This document shows, in pieces, positions 9,790 through 20,591 of a DNA stretch of 47,878 nucleotides (its first letter is position 1; every line of letters begins with the position of its first letter). The position numbers and the translations under genes are program-made. This DNA is from Gnetum montanum (lineage: Eukaryota > Streptophyta > Gnetopsida > Gnetales > Gnetaceae), in contig MNCI01019113.1 of the NCBI GenBank assembly GCA_015680685.1, positions 366,301 through 414,178 on the forward strand, in the 5' to 3' direction. The notes below the pieces were generated by a model. That model was not told the DNA's origin, ran no database searches, and saw only the letters and a program-made list of their open reading frames with translations.

Positions 9790-12470
9790 ATAGCCCCAAA
9801 AATAGGAGCACAAGGAGAACCTTCACAGTGAGCAAGCAAACACCCAAGGAGTGGTAGAGGCCAACAAGGTGAGCATGTAGAGCATGAGGAGTAGGAGGCC
9901 CAATCCTTCAACATTCATTAAGAGGATCCTATTACTAGGTAATCGGTCCAAGGAGAGGTCACAAAACCCCAAGCTCCCACATAGGGACAATGTCTCACGT
10001 TATCCATAGAATGCCTTAAAGAAATTCAAGAAAAATCCATGTTGGCCATAGTCATCATGGAGATGAACTTCAGTCCATTTATGGAGTCTACTCCAAAAGT
10101 AGTTTAAACACAACTTTAGGCTTCAACTTTGTGGCCTATTCTTTCAAATAGTGGTGAGTGGTATCTTGGTAAAACATATTAATTCTAGCAAAACAAATAT
10201 GAAGGCACCACTATCAACATCTATAGAGTCAATGTCTCATTTTTGGTTAAAGCAATTGTCAAAGCTTTGAATCTGTTGAACAAAGGGGCTAAGTTAGCCC
10301 ATCTATCTACAAGATCTAACCCCAACACTAGAAAGTTGTGGCTGAGGTGGCCATATGGCAAGGATGACAAACATATAACAAATTAACTTTGGAGGAGAGG
10401 GCATATTTCAAGAAAGGGACATATCACCTTTTCCCCATAAAAGTGCTCAATAGGATCTCCACATACGTGGCCAAAGGAAGTGCCATACTAATGGATAAAT
10501 ACATGGACAATTTTCCTTAATTATATTGCACAGAAATGCAAAGGCCATTTGAAGAGAAGAAGGCAAGGAAGTCTACACTTCCATTCCCTTACCTAATCTA
10601 GAAATTATGCAAGCATTCTTGAATCCTAGAGTACATAAATGACATCGCCAAGAAGGCTTAGAATGCTTCCTTTGTAGAGTTTCTTAAACCAGTGGCACCA
10701 AGGAAAGACCTTAGTGATGAGCAAGAACCAAAAAAGGAAGTAGAACTAGAGAAAGAAGCTAAACAAGAGCCTAAATAGCATCGTGAGCTACAAGTTGCAC
10801 CTTCGCCACCACAAGACTATAGGCTAGCAATGTGCCATTTGCAGAAAATTGCAGAAACACTAAGTTGGGAAAGTAGAGAGGAATTTAGCCTCTTCAAATT
10901 AATCAATGACCCTGTGCAGTCCACTATCTCAGTGGATCCAACAAGAGGGAAAGTCTCATTACAATCAAAAGGAGAATCCCAATGGTCACAGTAAATTTCT
11001 GGTAACACCACATCCTTTCAAGTGATGCTTGAAATGGGAGAAGATGGCATAGTAGCAGTAATGTAGCATCAAGATGTAGCAGTTGTAGTAGAAGTAATAA
11101 CAGATCACATCAAAGAATCATTCAATGTGCCTATTATGCCCCTAGTAGATCTGATTGGGACCAGAGATGCACAAATGCTCTCTAGGACTTTGATGGCTCC
11201 TATGGCACATGAGGATTTATTAAACCAAGTACTACAAATAGGGCAAGTGATGACCATCTTGTTTGACATCCCCAATGATGTTACTGTAGTCCAATTAGAC
11301 CTCATTGCCACCAAGCGAAAGCTAGTCATGGTTAAGGTCAGGGTGGAACATGTGGAAGCGAAGGTACAACATTGGCAATAAGAGCTAGCCGCCTTGAGAG
11401 ATGAATGATGGGATCCTACTCAATTTATTGTGCTTGACTAGCTAGAGTAATTTAGAACAGAGTAGTTGATCAAGTTGACCAAGGAGAACAAATTTGCAGA
11501 GCAAGAAAAGAAGAAGGCGGTTTGGAATGCCTTTGTTGCTGATGCATAGTCTTATGCTCATAAAAAGGCATTGACCGCTATGCAGGAAGAGAATAAACAA
11601 CTCACTGTAGAGAACTCACTATTGATCATTATTGAAAAACAAAAGAATGTTCTAGAAGAAAGTGTCCATCAATTAAGAGAACAACTGATGAAGGTAAACT
11701 AGGATATCAGCAAACTAGCTTGAGAAAAAAGAATCCTCTCAATGGAGGAGATCCGTGTCATTTGATAGAAGTCCACAATTGAAATAATCATGTGGCAGAA
11801 TCAGGCCAAGAAACATGAAAAGTTGAAAGAACACTTCTACGACCAAGTAGGCATATACAAGCAAATAAATGAAAAAAAATCTAGATGGCTAAAGCCCACA
11901 TTGGGTCCATATTAACACAAAATCTTGAGTGGCAGCCAATTTTGGATAGCTATGCACTAGTCCACCAAGAGGAGGTGAAAAATAAAGACCTATAGATTGA
12001 AGAATTGAAAGAATACTTGGCATTGGCTAACCTTAGATATGCCAAACTTGCCATGTGAATGGCAAGTTAGCTTAGAAGAAAGTTGGAAAAATAGGTAGTG
12101 ACCACCTATGCCCTATATGAGAAATAGTTTGCGAATAGAAAAGATGCTTTGTAGAAAATTCACATAGCAAACTTAGAACTTGAGGATGTCACTTCAAACC
12201 TAGCCAAGAAACTCACAGATTATCATAAATTCAAAGAAAAGGCCAAGGCATTCGAAGAAGAGCGAATATAGGTTGTGGCCTGGTACATGAAGGCCAACAA
12301 AATGTTTTTGTAGCTACCATGCCCTTGGGACATACTAGCACCAACACAAATCGATTTAACAGCTTGGATAGTATAGGATCTAAGGACAGAAAAAGAGATG
12401 TTGCAGGCACTCTTCAACTACTATAAATTTCAGAAGCTTGATGACAAAGGAAAGTAACCGATGGAGGAGC
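9790..12470 (+). pseudogene. ORF2 of element 1: long coiled-coil protein, unrecognised
   Basis: A long frame with stops and some frameshifts, whose protein sequence is clearly related to that coded by 31110-28440 (minus) in element 2. N-terminal: VKAIVKALNLLNKGAKLAH and KDLSDEQEPKKEVELEKEAK (acidic/basic linker). Middle: MTILFDIPNDVTVVQLDLIA (11250-11309), kept as MTILFDIPSDVIVVQLKLIA in element 2. Then heptad-rich helices (VEHVEAKVQHW, MQEENKQLTVENSLLI, EESVHQLREQLMKV). C-terminal: LEWQPILDSYA, IEELKEYLALANL, and an end of K-G-K...MEEPPPP. Most stops are TAG, TAA or TGA that replace a Gln or Arg codon, fitting C-to-T decay. I do not recognise a family. There is no polymerase, nuclease or integrase motif. 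Confidence 0.7.
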
Positions 12471-12663
12471 CACCACCTCCCAGCACTAAAGTTTCCCATT
12501 TTTGTCTTGTAATGTTGTGTCTACATTTTTGTAAAACACCACTACGACATGTAAGAGTCCATTTGTTTGTTTGTTTAAGTTAGTCAATAATTCCATACCT
12601 TCCTAACATCTTGTAAAAAACATGTTCCTCATTTTGTTTAACTCTAGAACAAGCTTTCATTCA

Positions 12664-12674
12664 GTCATGGGGGT
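12664..12674 (+). promoter_or_regulatory. Polypurine tract (element 1)
   Basis: TCATGGGGGTA directly precedes the 3' LTR. Element 2 has TCATGGGGATA at the same place. It is the expected start site for plus-strand synthesis. Confidence 0.7.
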
Positions 12675-13597
12675 ATGATGAGTCATCATTGTGTCAACCC
12701 CGATATCCGATACCCAATATTAGGTCCCAAGAAACAATGTTGAATATTCGATATCGCCTTTCTCGTGCTAGCTTATAAATACAACACTTGGGGTGCATAG
12801 TTGAGATATAGAGAAAATAGTTTAGTTTCAGTTTTCAGTTAGCTTCTTCGTAGATTATTGATTTTCAGTCCTGTTATTTCCCAATGCATGCCGGTAGTGT
12901 GATATTTGTAATCGTGCAACACCTTTGTTTGAGTGTGATGTACTTGGACATGTTACATGATTAGAAATAAAGATCAAGATTACTTCCATCATTGTAGCAT
13001 TCACTTAAACTTATTATTGCTTTCAATTGTTTGATTGTTTCATTATTTACTATTTTTCTTAGTTAATGTTTCCATTTATTGCTATTTACAATTCCTATCA
13101 TTAAGCAGAATGAGTATGACTAATTACAAGCGCTTAAGTATAATTACTTNAATTCCTATCATTGAGCAGAATGAGTATGACTAATTACAAGCGCTTAAGT
13201 ATAATTACTTGGTGTATCGTTTGGCAAACCTAGTGATGTACACTTGGTAATTCCAGCGGTGGTTATACAAAGTCCAAGGCATTTGTGAACAATTAGGAAT
13301 GGATACTCCTCACACGTAGGCTAGTTTTGGTTTTACTTTACATTGTTCATTAGCTTAATTAATTTATCTCTTTATTGTCATTAGGAGTAGCATAGGATTA
13401 GACAACATCATATACCTCACTTTGGACTAAACCATATGTGATAAAGCTACCACTAGTCTAAGTGGGATGACAATGAACTGCAATCAAGGCATAACAATAT
13501 CGATGCACAACTAGTCCCATCCACAGAATTTGACAAAATCGTGCGTGAAGACTTGTGATTTGTATGGTTGAGCATAGGGGTACCTCACTGCTCATCA
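12675..13597 (+). repeat. 3' LTR of element 1
   Basis: Homologous to 4290-5161, with TATAAATA at 12774-12781 and AATAAA at 12966-12971. It is 51 bp longer than the 5' LTR mainly because of a 60 bp near-identical repeat around the N at 13150, which is probably an assembly artefact. Without it the LTRs are about 862 and 872 bp. Confidence 0.9.
13090..13210 (+). other. Sixty-base repeat around a single N: probable unmerged overlap
   Basis: 13090-13149 and 13151-13210 are the same 60 bases with one difference (ATTAAG versus ATTGAG), separated by one N. The 5' LTR has only one copy. It looks like two contig ends placed side by side instead of merged. Confidence 0.85.
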
Positions 13598-13779
13598 ACA
13601 CTATTATCATTTGAAGTTTGAATAGTCTTTGAAATGCTTTAAATAATATATTTAATAGTAAAAAATATAATTTTAAAAGTTATGTTCTTCTTATGCATTG
13701 AAATTAAGTTTTGTCTTTTGGTTATGAGAGGAGGAGGGATTGTCACAAAACAAACTAGATTAACATATAGCTAACATAG

Positions 13780-13880
13780 AACTTAAGTAGAACTTTATAA
13801 CTTAGCACTATCTGCTTGAATCAAACCCATAACTTAGAACTTTTAAATCAAGAATCATATTACTAAACTAACACCTAATT
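13780..13880 (-). repeat. SINE copy on the minus strand
   Basis: Read on the minus strand it gives 'ggtgttagtttagtaatatg', 'attcttgattt', the B-box-like GGGTTTGATTC and 'gctaagttataaagttct', in the same order as the copies at 2735 and 26904. Confidence 0.6.
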
Positions 13881-13984
13881 GTTAGGTATTTTTTTAAATA
13901 TTTGCAAGTCATTTAAACTCTATAAGTTTGTTTTCTCTATAACAAAAATAACATTATTAAAATATAGTTTGTGAGTTGAATTCA

Positions 13985-14480
13985 TCATACTTTGGAGTAG
14001 TGCTTAAAAACTCGGGAAAATACTAGACTTGGAAACTTAGATAACTCAATAGAAAAAATCGGCACATGTTAAAAACACATCAAAATAAAGCATATTTCTA
14101 AATTGTTAAAACAAAACTCTTCAATTTCTAACCTATTTGATGTATTAAATAAAACTTTTAATGGGTATTATATGACTTCAGCAACCTAATCTTACTTGCA
14201 AAAGCCACCAACATAGAATATAGGTAGAGTTACCATGCATACAAGCACATGATGCCTAAAACGAAGTATGGCAATACAGTTATAAATTAAGTAGTGATGC
14301 ATGTTGCTGTAGTAATTAAAATAAAAATATGAAACCAAAAATGCTACAATATCTTATGGGCTATAACTTTTACAATCCAAGCTGCAATCCAATTACAATT
14401 AACAACCCTAACCTACAATATCAACAATCAAAACCAAAATTTGCTGCAAAATGATGTGATGCAAATAAGGTAAACATAGT
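13985..14480 (+). repeat. Dispersed repeat, copy A
   Basis: Matches the reverse complement of about 23035-23480 for over 400 bases. Shared words include 'gtagagttaccatgcat', 'gatgcatgttgctg' and 'gtaattaa.ataaaaatatg'. A more divergent relative lies in the intron of the Ole e 1-like gene. No coding capacity, so perhaps a non-autonomous transposon; ends not defined. Confidence 0.75.
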
Positions 14481-15060
14481 AGCAAGTTGACAAGAAAGAA
14501 TGCAATGTGTTCACTCTATAGTGAAATTATACTAAGGTTGTTTCCTTTGATTCTCTTATTTTTTCTTAATTATATGTTTCAACTTTTATTTTATTTTTTC
14601 TCCTTAATTTACACGATGAATCACCCAAATTCATAAAAATTACACACAAGTCGAACCCGCTCGGATTACCGGCCGGTTAAAAACTCTTTGCTTTGGAGCT
14701 TTCTAATTAACTCGCGGTAAACCTTTAGTAACCCGTCACAAACTTTTGAAAAGTCAACATAGCAAATGTGCCATTGCTTTCTAACTTTAGAAAATTTACC
14801 ACAATGTCCACACATAACAAAACCAACGAGGAAACATTTTCCTTCATAGAAGATCAATCAATACCAGCAGTGTGCAGTGGCATAGGAAACGCCTCTCAAG
14901 CATGGTCCCTGGTTAGGGTCGAGGGCTTAACGTACTAAAAACGACGTAGTAAAGCAGCGCACTTATTTTAATCCGTACTTCCGAATTTTACGTATCATGC
15001 AGTTCCGCGTTGGCAATCGGCATGGGAGAACTCCTCTCTGGTCCCGGTTGAGGTATTAAT
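14481..15060. other. Intergenic DNA, nothing recognised
   Basis: From about 14640 the base composition changes from AT-rich repeat to more balanced, CpG-containing DNA, which continues through the AP2/ERF gene. No gene seen. Confidence 0.5.
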
Positions 15061-15335
15061 GCACTCCGTACCCATGTGTACTGGTCAAAGTAAAGGTTTC
15101 ACGATTAAAGTGCCATGCCTGTGTATCGTATCCATGCCATGCCCATTACATTTTATTCTCTTCTATGATTTTCATCCTTAGTCCTCGGTTTAAAAAAACA
15201 TAAAAATCAAGGAATAAGGATGAAAATCGTGCGAAAGAATAAAATATAATGGGCATAGCATGGGCCTCATAGCATGAGCATAGCACAGTAATCGTGAAAC
15301 CTTTACTTTGACCAGTGGACGTAGGTACGGGGTGC
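15061..15335. repeat. Long imperfect hairpin
   Basis: Left arm 15061-15180 and right arm 15215-15335 are inverted copies with a 34 nt loop. Longest perfect stretches include ACTGGTCAAAGTAAAGG with TTTCACGATTA (left), and ATTTTCATCCTTA with its complement. The arms differ by substitutions and small gaps. There are no obvious terminal repeats outside the arms. It may be a foldback element or a young hairpin RNA locus. Confidence 0.85.
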
Positions 15336-16565
15336 CTTTGGCGGTTTCCTTAAAGGGGCAGCCCATATCGTTGTCTGAAACAGACAACAGGAAGGCTACG
15401 TAGAAATCTCGCGTTATTGAATCTTTCCATCATTTGTGGAAGAAATTCCTGCTTCCAAACGTGTTTCTCGTTTCCGTGCACAGCCAAGCCATACCATTTA
15501 CCAACCACGCAAAGGCGGTGGGACGGAGTTGTCTGTTGTTGTGACAGGCATAAATGGCAATAGTAAGTAGTAGGATTCACAGGATACCTTGATTTTTTGA
15601 ATATGTGTAAATCACCTTCATGAGTTCATCCCATGTCAGGCTTGCGCAATATTCGCAGACGAAGGACAAATAATCTATTCTAAGAGTCGAATCTTGCTAC
15701 AAATGTAAATAAACACCTTTGCAAAATCTGTGGAGTGGAGCCGAACAGACCACCGAAATTTTAATCGGGTATCGCTAAATTACAATTCAAGTTTGTCACC
15801 AGATTCTGCGTAATCCAATTGTTTAAGTAAAACAACATCGATGTCAATGGTCGTTTCTTCATTCTTCGGAAGAATCCTACGCAAGAGTAAACGCTTCAGC
15901 TACAAAGCATATTTAGCCTAGGGTAGGAAGAGTAAATAGCCCATAAAAATTACGTCCAACGACTTTGCCTTACAAAAATCGAACATAATTATACATATCT
16001 CTCAGATCGAGTTATTTCCAGCACTTTGTGAAACAAATCCAACATTGAAATGTAGATTTTTCTGGTCTCGTTCCTTCCGAATCTTCTGCCATATTCTTGC
16101 AACTCGCAGAAGCACGAAAAGTTGCCAAGCTCGGAAGTCGAAAGACAACTTGCTGTCGGACACAGGCCTGGTGCATTTTGGCGAATCAAAGTCTGCAACT
16201 CTTCGCAGGATTGATTGAAGGCCAACCAAATGTTACGATATTTTCCGAAACCAACACCGAAGTTCTAGAAACTAGAAAGTGAACCACAGACAGATATTCT
16301 CGTGAAGCAGCTATGTCACAGGACAAACCAGAGTAACCAGAGCAATCCGGAACCAAACTCCCCATCCTCTGAATCGAATCCATACAGCAAACAGCAAAAC
16401 AAATTAAAACTCAACAAACAAACACATTTCATGAAATGAAATGTAATTCACATTTGAGTCACACTTTCAAAGTCTAGACACAAGACAGCCAGAGGCGCTA
16501 TTTACATCCTACAATACTGAAACTGAAACCCAATTCATGATAACGAAAAACTTCCACATCAAGTT
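15336..16565. other. Region downstream of the AP2/ERF gene
   Basis: No protein-like frame; the short open frames on both strands lack any familiar pattern. The part next to 16566 should hold the 3' UTR of the AP2/ERF gene. Confidence 0.5.
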
Positions 16566-17114
16566 TCAGAATTGCCACAGGTAAATCTCGCCCTCAGGCT
16601 CCAAATCCTCGGCCGAGAGAAACTCCGGCTCCGCAGGCGGACTGGGGAAGAACCCAGAGCCAATAACATCATCGTCGAAAAAATACACCGGAAAAGCGTC
16701 CACGGATCCGGATTCTGCCGGAGCCGTTTCCTTTTGTGGCGCCGCGAACAACGCGGCAGCGGCAGCAGCGGCAGCCTGAATATCTCGAGCAGCCGTGGAA
16801 GAGGGTCGGGGAAGAATGTGAACGGAATCCGGAAAATTCAGAAACGCAGATCTTCCACGCAAACACAGAGCAGCCACATCGTGCGCCCGTGCCGCCATCT
16901 CCGGCGTATCAAAAGATCCCAGCCAAATGCGATTTTTCTTTCTGGGCTCCCGGATTTCGCTCACCCATTTTCCCCAGCTGCGCTTTCGTACTCCTCTGTA
17001 TACAGGATGCCCTCTCTCCACAGTTCTAGCAGCAGCAGAAGAAGAAGAAGAAGAAGAAGAAGAAGAAGAAGATTTCTTCTTGCCACAGTCCGCAGACTCT
17101 GCTGTTTCTGCCAT
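16566..17114 (-). CDS. AP2/ERF transcription factor, DREB subfamily (A-4/TINY-like)
   Basis: A 182-residue intronless protein. Residues 39-95 form one AP2 DNA-binding domain: [18 protein letters not shown], then RIWLGSF, the [14 protein letters not shown] helix and FLNFP. Val51 and Glu56 are the V14 and E19 positions that define DREB proteins, which bind DRE/CRT (CCGAC) elements in stress and developmental promoters. The R-K-R-S-W start and [11 protein letters not shown] fit the A-4 (TINY-like) group. Before the domain lie a KKK cluster and a run of 12 Ser (15-26). After it come a poly-Ala stretch (114-121), an acidic, aromatic C-terminus (FFDDDVIG; probable activation region) and the end IYLWQF, like the LW-type end motifs of this family. 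The protein is nuclear by family. The start is the first ATG of the frame and no earlier in-frame ATG fits. Acts as a single gene. Group assignment is inference. Confidence 0.95.
   Translation of the reverse strand: MAETAESADCGKKKSSSSSSSSSSSSAAARTVERGHPVYRGVRKRSWGKWVSEIREPRKKNRIWLGSFDTPEMAARAHDVAALCLRGRSAFLNFPDSVHILPRPSSTAARDIQAAAAAAAALFAAPQKETAPAESGSVDAFPVYFFDDDVIGSGFFPSPPAEPEFLSAEDLEPEGEIYLWQF
17029..17073. repeat. AGA/TCT microsatellite inside the AP2/ERF coding region
   Basis: About 11 tandem AGA units on the plus strand read as TCT codons and give the 12-Ser run. Copy number changes would keep the frame and alter only the length of the Ser run. Confidence 0.9.
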
Positions 17115-17357
17115 TATTCTCAGCCGAGAACCTTATCTTCACAGATAGAGCTGCTCAAGAATGGCTGAAACTGAAACTGACGCTGAAACTGAACTGAACT
17201 GAAATGTCTTGCTAAAACAGTTCATGAGTTCCAGTTTTCAGAGTGGGAATCCATGCTAAGTACTTCTGTCTGGGAAAGATATTTCAGCTCCCGGCTGCCA
17301 ATGATTGAAGGTGTGTGTGCAGGATGGTGGGGAATGGGAAATGGGCACAGGTGCTGG

Positions 17358-17364
17358 GTTTATA
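17358..17364 (-). promoter_or_regulatory. TATA box of the AP2/ERF gene
   Basis: TATAAAC on the minus strand, 244 bases before the ATG. That implies a 5' UTR of about 210 bases. It sits 40-65 bases downstream of three CCAAT boxes, which supports it. Confidence 0.6.
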
Positions 17365-17402
17365 CTTTTTGTTCCAGGCTTCGCCTGCAGAGAGGGAGGG
17401 GG

Positions 17403-17427
17403 ATTGGCCTGGCTTGGATTGGATTGG
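17403..17427 (-). promoter_or_regulatory. Three CCAAT boxes upstream of the AP2/ERF TATA box
   Basis: CCAAT on the minus strand at 17403-17407, 17418-17422 and 17423-17427. This is the usual distance for NF-Y sites. The two inner boxes lie in a short TGGAT repeat, so their number may have grown by slippage. Confidence 0.55.
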
Positions 17428-17485
17428 ATTGCATTACATTACTTGCAGTTGCAGATTTATTTATGTTGGTGCGCTGCGGTCGATG

Positions 17486-17505
17486 GATGGATCCCTGGAT
17501 CCATC
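17486..17505. repeat. Perfect palindrome in the AP2/ERF upstream region
   Basis: GATGGATCC, two bases, then GGATCCATC. It lies about 60-80 bases upstream of the CCAAT boxes and could be a dimeric protein site. Confidence 0.6.
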
Positions 17506-17759
17506 GATGGAGGTGGTGACTGATTTGGGTTTCCTTTTTCCATAATTGCCGCTGTCGTTTTGCATCTTTTTTTCACCGGCCCTGGACCGGGCCTTCTGAT
17601 CGTGGATTCGTCACTCATTTTCCATTTCGGGATAAGCTGGTTTTGACTGATAGGGCAGGATCCCGATCCTGTTTCCTTGTTGGGACACGACATTAGCCAG
17701 ATTGGTCGTAAAGCTTTTTTCGTTCCGGTCATTTTAGCCAGGCTGCACGGCAAACACCA

Positions 17760-19743
17760 ACCGCAAGATTTTCTGTGCGCCTGACGGCTGAATCTGAATA
17801 GCTAGCTTTCTATTAAGGTAATGGAAATCGTTAAACCCAATAATAAAAGAACAGACCTGACGTGGATTCAGCGTTTAAATAGTTGAGTCGGGATATATGT
17901 TAGGTTGACTATTTAAAAGTCACGAAAATGATATCTAAATTTATTAATTTCTTTATAAAAGTAAATTTTATTATAAAAGTTGTGTAGGCTTAACGCCGTA
18001 GGTAAAATTTCTAAATCGGTGACTAATCATTTAATCGATAATCTATAGCCGAGTTAAAAAACTATGCTTAAATTCACAAATCTTAATGTTGTTGAATTAT
18101 TGATCGCAGGAAATTAACAGGTTTGTGGTCTGCAATTTAACGAAGAAGGAGAATGTGCAATAGGTGCAGGGTAGACGTTGCAGAATCGCAGGGTTAGACT
18201 GACTGAATTGACAATTTTAAAAAGATCGTTGTCAGTCGGCATGATGATTTAAAGACACAAACATGCACAGGCGTGGCTTCTACTGTTACACGACGCCATG
18301 GGCGCATTACATGACATCTACAGCGTTGCTTAACAATAACATGCGTGGTTGGTGATGATGCCAAAACAGGCAATGCCGTCGCTTCACTACTGGTGAGACA
18401 ATCATAATTTAACACGTGTATTATTTTGTTGTCACTTTGATGATATCGACACAGACACCTTAGATTATATTTTAAGCAACATTGATGCCCTCAGGCCTTT
18501 GCCCTTCGAACCCAAAACAAAAAAAAAAAAAAGGAAAACAAGCACCAAAGTTATTTCAATATTACTAATTTGTTGGTTATGATGATAAATAAGACGTTGG
18601 CATGCTTACAAAATGAGCACGTCAATCGGAAGAGAGAATTTATATTACATTCCAAAACCATAAAATCATGGAATAGTATACCCAGTCTCTCAAATGTCTT
18701 CCAGTTGCGTAAGATGCTTTGCGTAGGAGTGTAGGACTTTCCGACTTGCGGAGTAGAACTGGGAAAGTCAGTCAGGGTCTGATCCGCAGAAGCCACTTTA
18801 TGCCGTGAATACACAAGTTTGACCAGGCTTATTGTTTGAGAAGAAAAGTTTGGAGACAGAAATAGCTAGAACAGTGAAATCCAATTCCCTGCCACTTTTC
18901 CGTATGCTTTGGTAGAAAGAAAAGAAAGCTACGCTGAAAGGGAAATGAAACTGAAACAAAGGCTTCACTTTCATTTTCACTTTCCCTTTCAGATTTTGAG
19001 CTGATTTATGGGACTCACAAATAATCCTTGCCTGAAGCTAAGTTCTAACATTCTAACATATTGCTAACAAGGGAACCATATGATGAGACAAGTGTATTTT
19101 GAAGCAATAATTAACAAAACACGGCATCCACATAAAAACATTAAATCTTCTCTGTGGCAGAGCAGGAACCAGAGGGCACTTTAGGAGACACTACTATCAG
19201 TAACAGCGTCTGTGCAGTTTCCCCTGTCCTGTGACGTGCATATAAAACGAGCCAAAAGTCATTTGCCTTAATACAAGAAAAACCCAAACCGCGTCATGGA
19301 AAACCCGAATCCAGCAAAAAGTAGGGAACAGTCTTGAAGGCGGATCAACACATTAGTAGCACAGAGAGACAAATCTCCAAAAAAGGGATTTCCCAGGTCC
19401 AAGTGAAATTTCTTTATACAGAAATATTGGTCCACTAGGCCGGTGACCCCTTGACGAATGGCAATCCTGTGTCCACAAAAGAAAGAAATTGTTATAACGA
19501 CGTGGCCAATTTTTCTTTCACATATTTGGTAGCATGTCAGGACAAAAAGGACCTCCAGTCTTATCAGTCGACCCTTTCTGATGGTGACTGCAATGGCTGC
19601 CACCGGTCACGTGCATAATCCTTCCTTCCCAGTCCCACCCAACTTGTCCTGCCTGCTCTTACTTCAGCAGCACTGAAAAGAAGTGTTTGTTTTGTGCACT
19701 TAACCCACTTATTACTGGTCTGTCTTATTGATCTTTAACACAT
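17760..19743. other. Intergenic DNA without a recognised gene
   Basis: No conserved protein-like frame seen. It includes a poly-A run (about 18518-18534) and a 12 bp inverted repeat, CTGAAAGGGAAA (18934-18945) and TTTCCCTTTCAG (18981-18992). The frame at 19268-19603 (minus) has no recognisable domain. Confidence 0.5.
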
Positions 19744-20089
19744 TTAATACTTTAATCCTGTAGTTTGGTTTGGTGCAAATCTGATGCCTAAAGATGTGCT
19801 TTGAGAGGACCTAGTCAATGTTTGGATGATGCCTGTAACGTTCTTTTTGTTCAGCCAGAAGTGTTTGATATTTAATTTACTTCTGCCAAAGAAGGAAGGT
19901 GGTGGCATATATTCATCACTGTATAGTGAAGACTGGCAGGAGCAACACTGAATGTCACATTCAATATTGTGCTTGTAGTAGCAATATGGGTCCTCCTCTG
20001 AACCTGCACATAATGTGCAGTCTGTCACTGGGTTTTGTATGCACTGTGCAACAAGATATATGCCTTTTTGGCTTTTGCTATCTGTGTAC
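19744..20089 (-). pseudogene. Possible DUF26 (Gnk2-like) exon remnant
   Basis: On the minus strand, after a possible splice acceptor (TATAG at about 20090), the frame reads YTDSKSQKGIYLVAQCIQN then DCTLC. This looks like the DUF26/Gnk2 domain, where VYGLAQC is followed by C-X8-C-X2-C; here the first spacing is 7, one residue short. Further on come Cys-rich residues (ECDIQCCSC) and SLYSDEYMPPPSFF, recalling the SC-LRYE-Y-FFPP end. DUF26 occurs in plant secreted antifungal proteins and cysteine-rich receptor kinases. No signal peptide, second domain or kinase domain was found nearby. Probably a relic or an isolated exon. It could also be a chance similarity. Confidence 0.4.
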
Positions 20090-20591
20090 CTATATTTAAA
20101 AAAATTAAAATTGAAACTTATGTAAGAGGTACTTTTCTTGCTTTCAGGATATGACAATATGCAGAATATATGTAATATCTTAAAGATTGGGGCATTGCAG
20201 GCGGAAGTTTTATGGCTTCTTTCCTAAGAATTGAGATTAGTTCGAGGGAATTGATGTAAGACCCAGAATCATTTCTTGACTTACTATCTACGTATTGCTT
20301 TCAAAGTACAATAATTCAGTCGCTTTCGGTCACTGTATGCATTATTGCTTGCTTGTTTACCAATCAAAACTTTTCATCACAATTTAAAGCAATTTGGTAA
20401 GTCTCAACTTTTTAAGTACACCTTACCTGCCAACGCGGAGGACACAGTCAACGAAGAGGGAACGTCATTGCTTAAAAAATCGGATCGGGTCGATAAATCG
20501 GCAAACTTTTCTATAAATTGGATCGAGAAAGTTGAAACAAGTTGGTCTACGATTAAAATCATTAATATTTGAGCACTTATATGTATTTTCG
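20090..20591. other. Intergenic DNA, nothing recognised
   Basis: No domain or repeat seen, apart from small open frames on both strands with no familiar pattern. Confidence 0.5.

Larger units (their letters stand above)
4290..13597 (+). mobile_element. Element 1: non-autonomous Gypsy-like LTR retrotransposon
   Basis: Two direct LTRs (4290-5161 and 12675-13597) begin TGATGAG and end CTCATCA, so the ends form a 7 bp inverted repeat. A tRNA-Asp-type primer site follows the 5' LTR and a purine-rich tract precedes the 3' LTR. Inside are gag remnants, a non-coding block that is also present in element 2, and a long second reading frame for a coiled-coil protein. No protease, reverse transcriptase, RNase H or integrase could be found. 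Flanking 5-mers are ATGCT and ACACT, which could both derive from ACGCT. The element is old: the LTRs differ at many positions and every frame has stops. It would have needed enzymes from a partner element. Confidence 0.88.

Noticed and set aside
16572-17168. 198-residue frame opposite the AP2/ERF gene
   Set aside because: It is an antisense shadow: Arg-rich runs are just the complement of the Ser run, and the minus strand holds a clear AP2 domain.
19268-19603. 111-residue minus-strand frame as a DUF26 or kinase exon
   Set aside because: The hydrophobic, Phe-rich sequence has no motif of either family.
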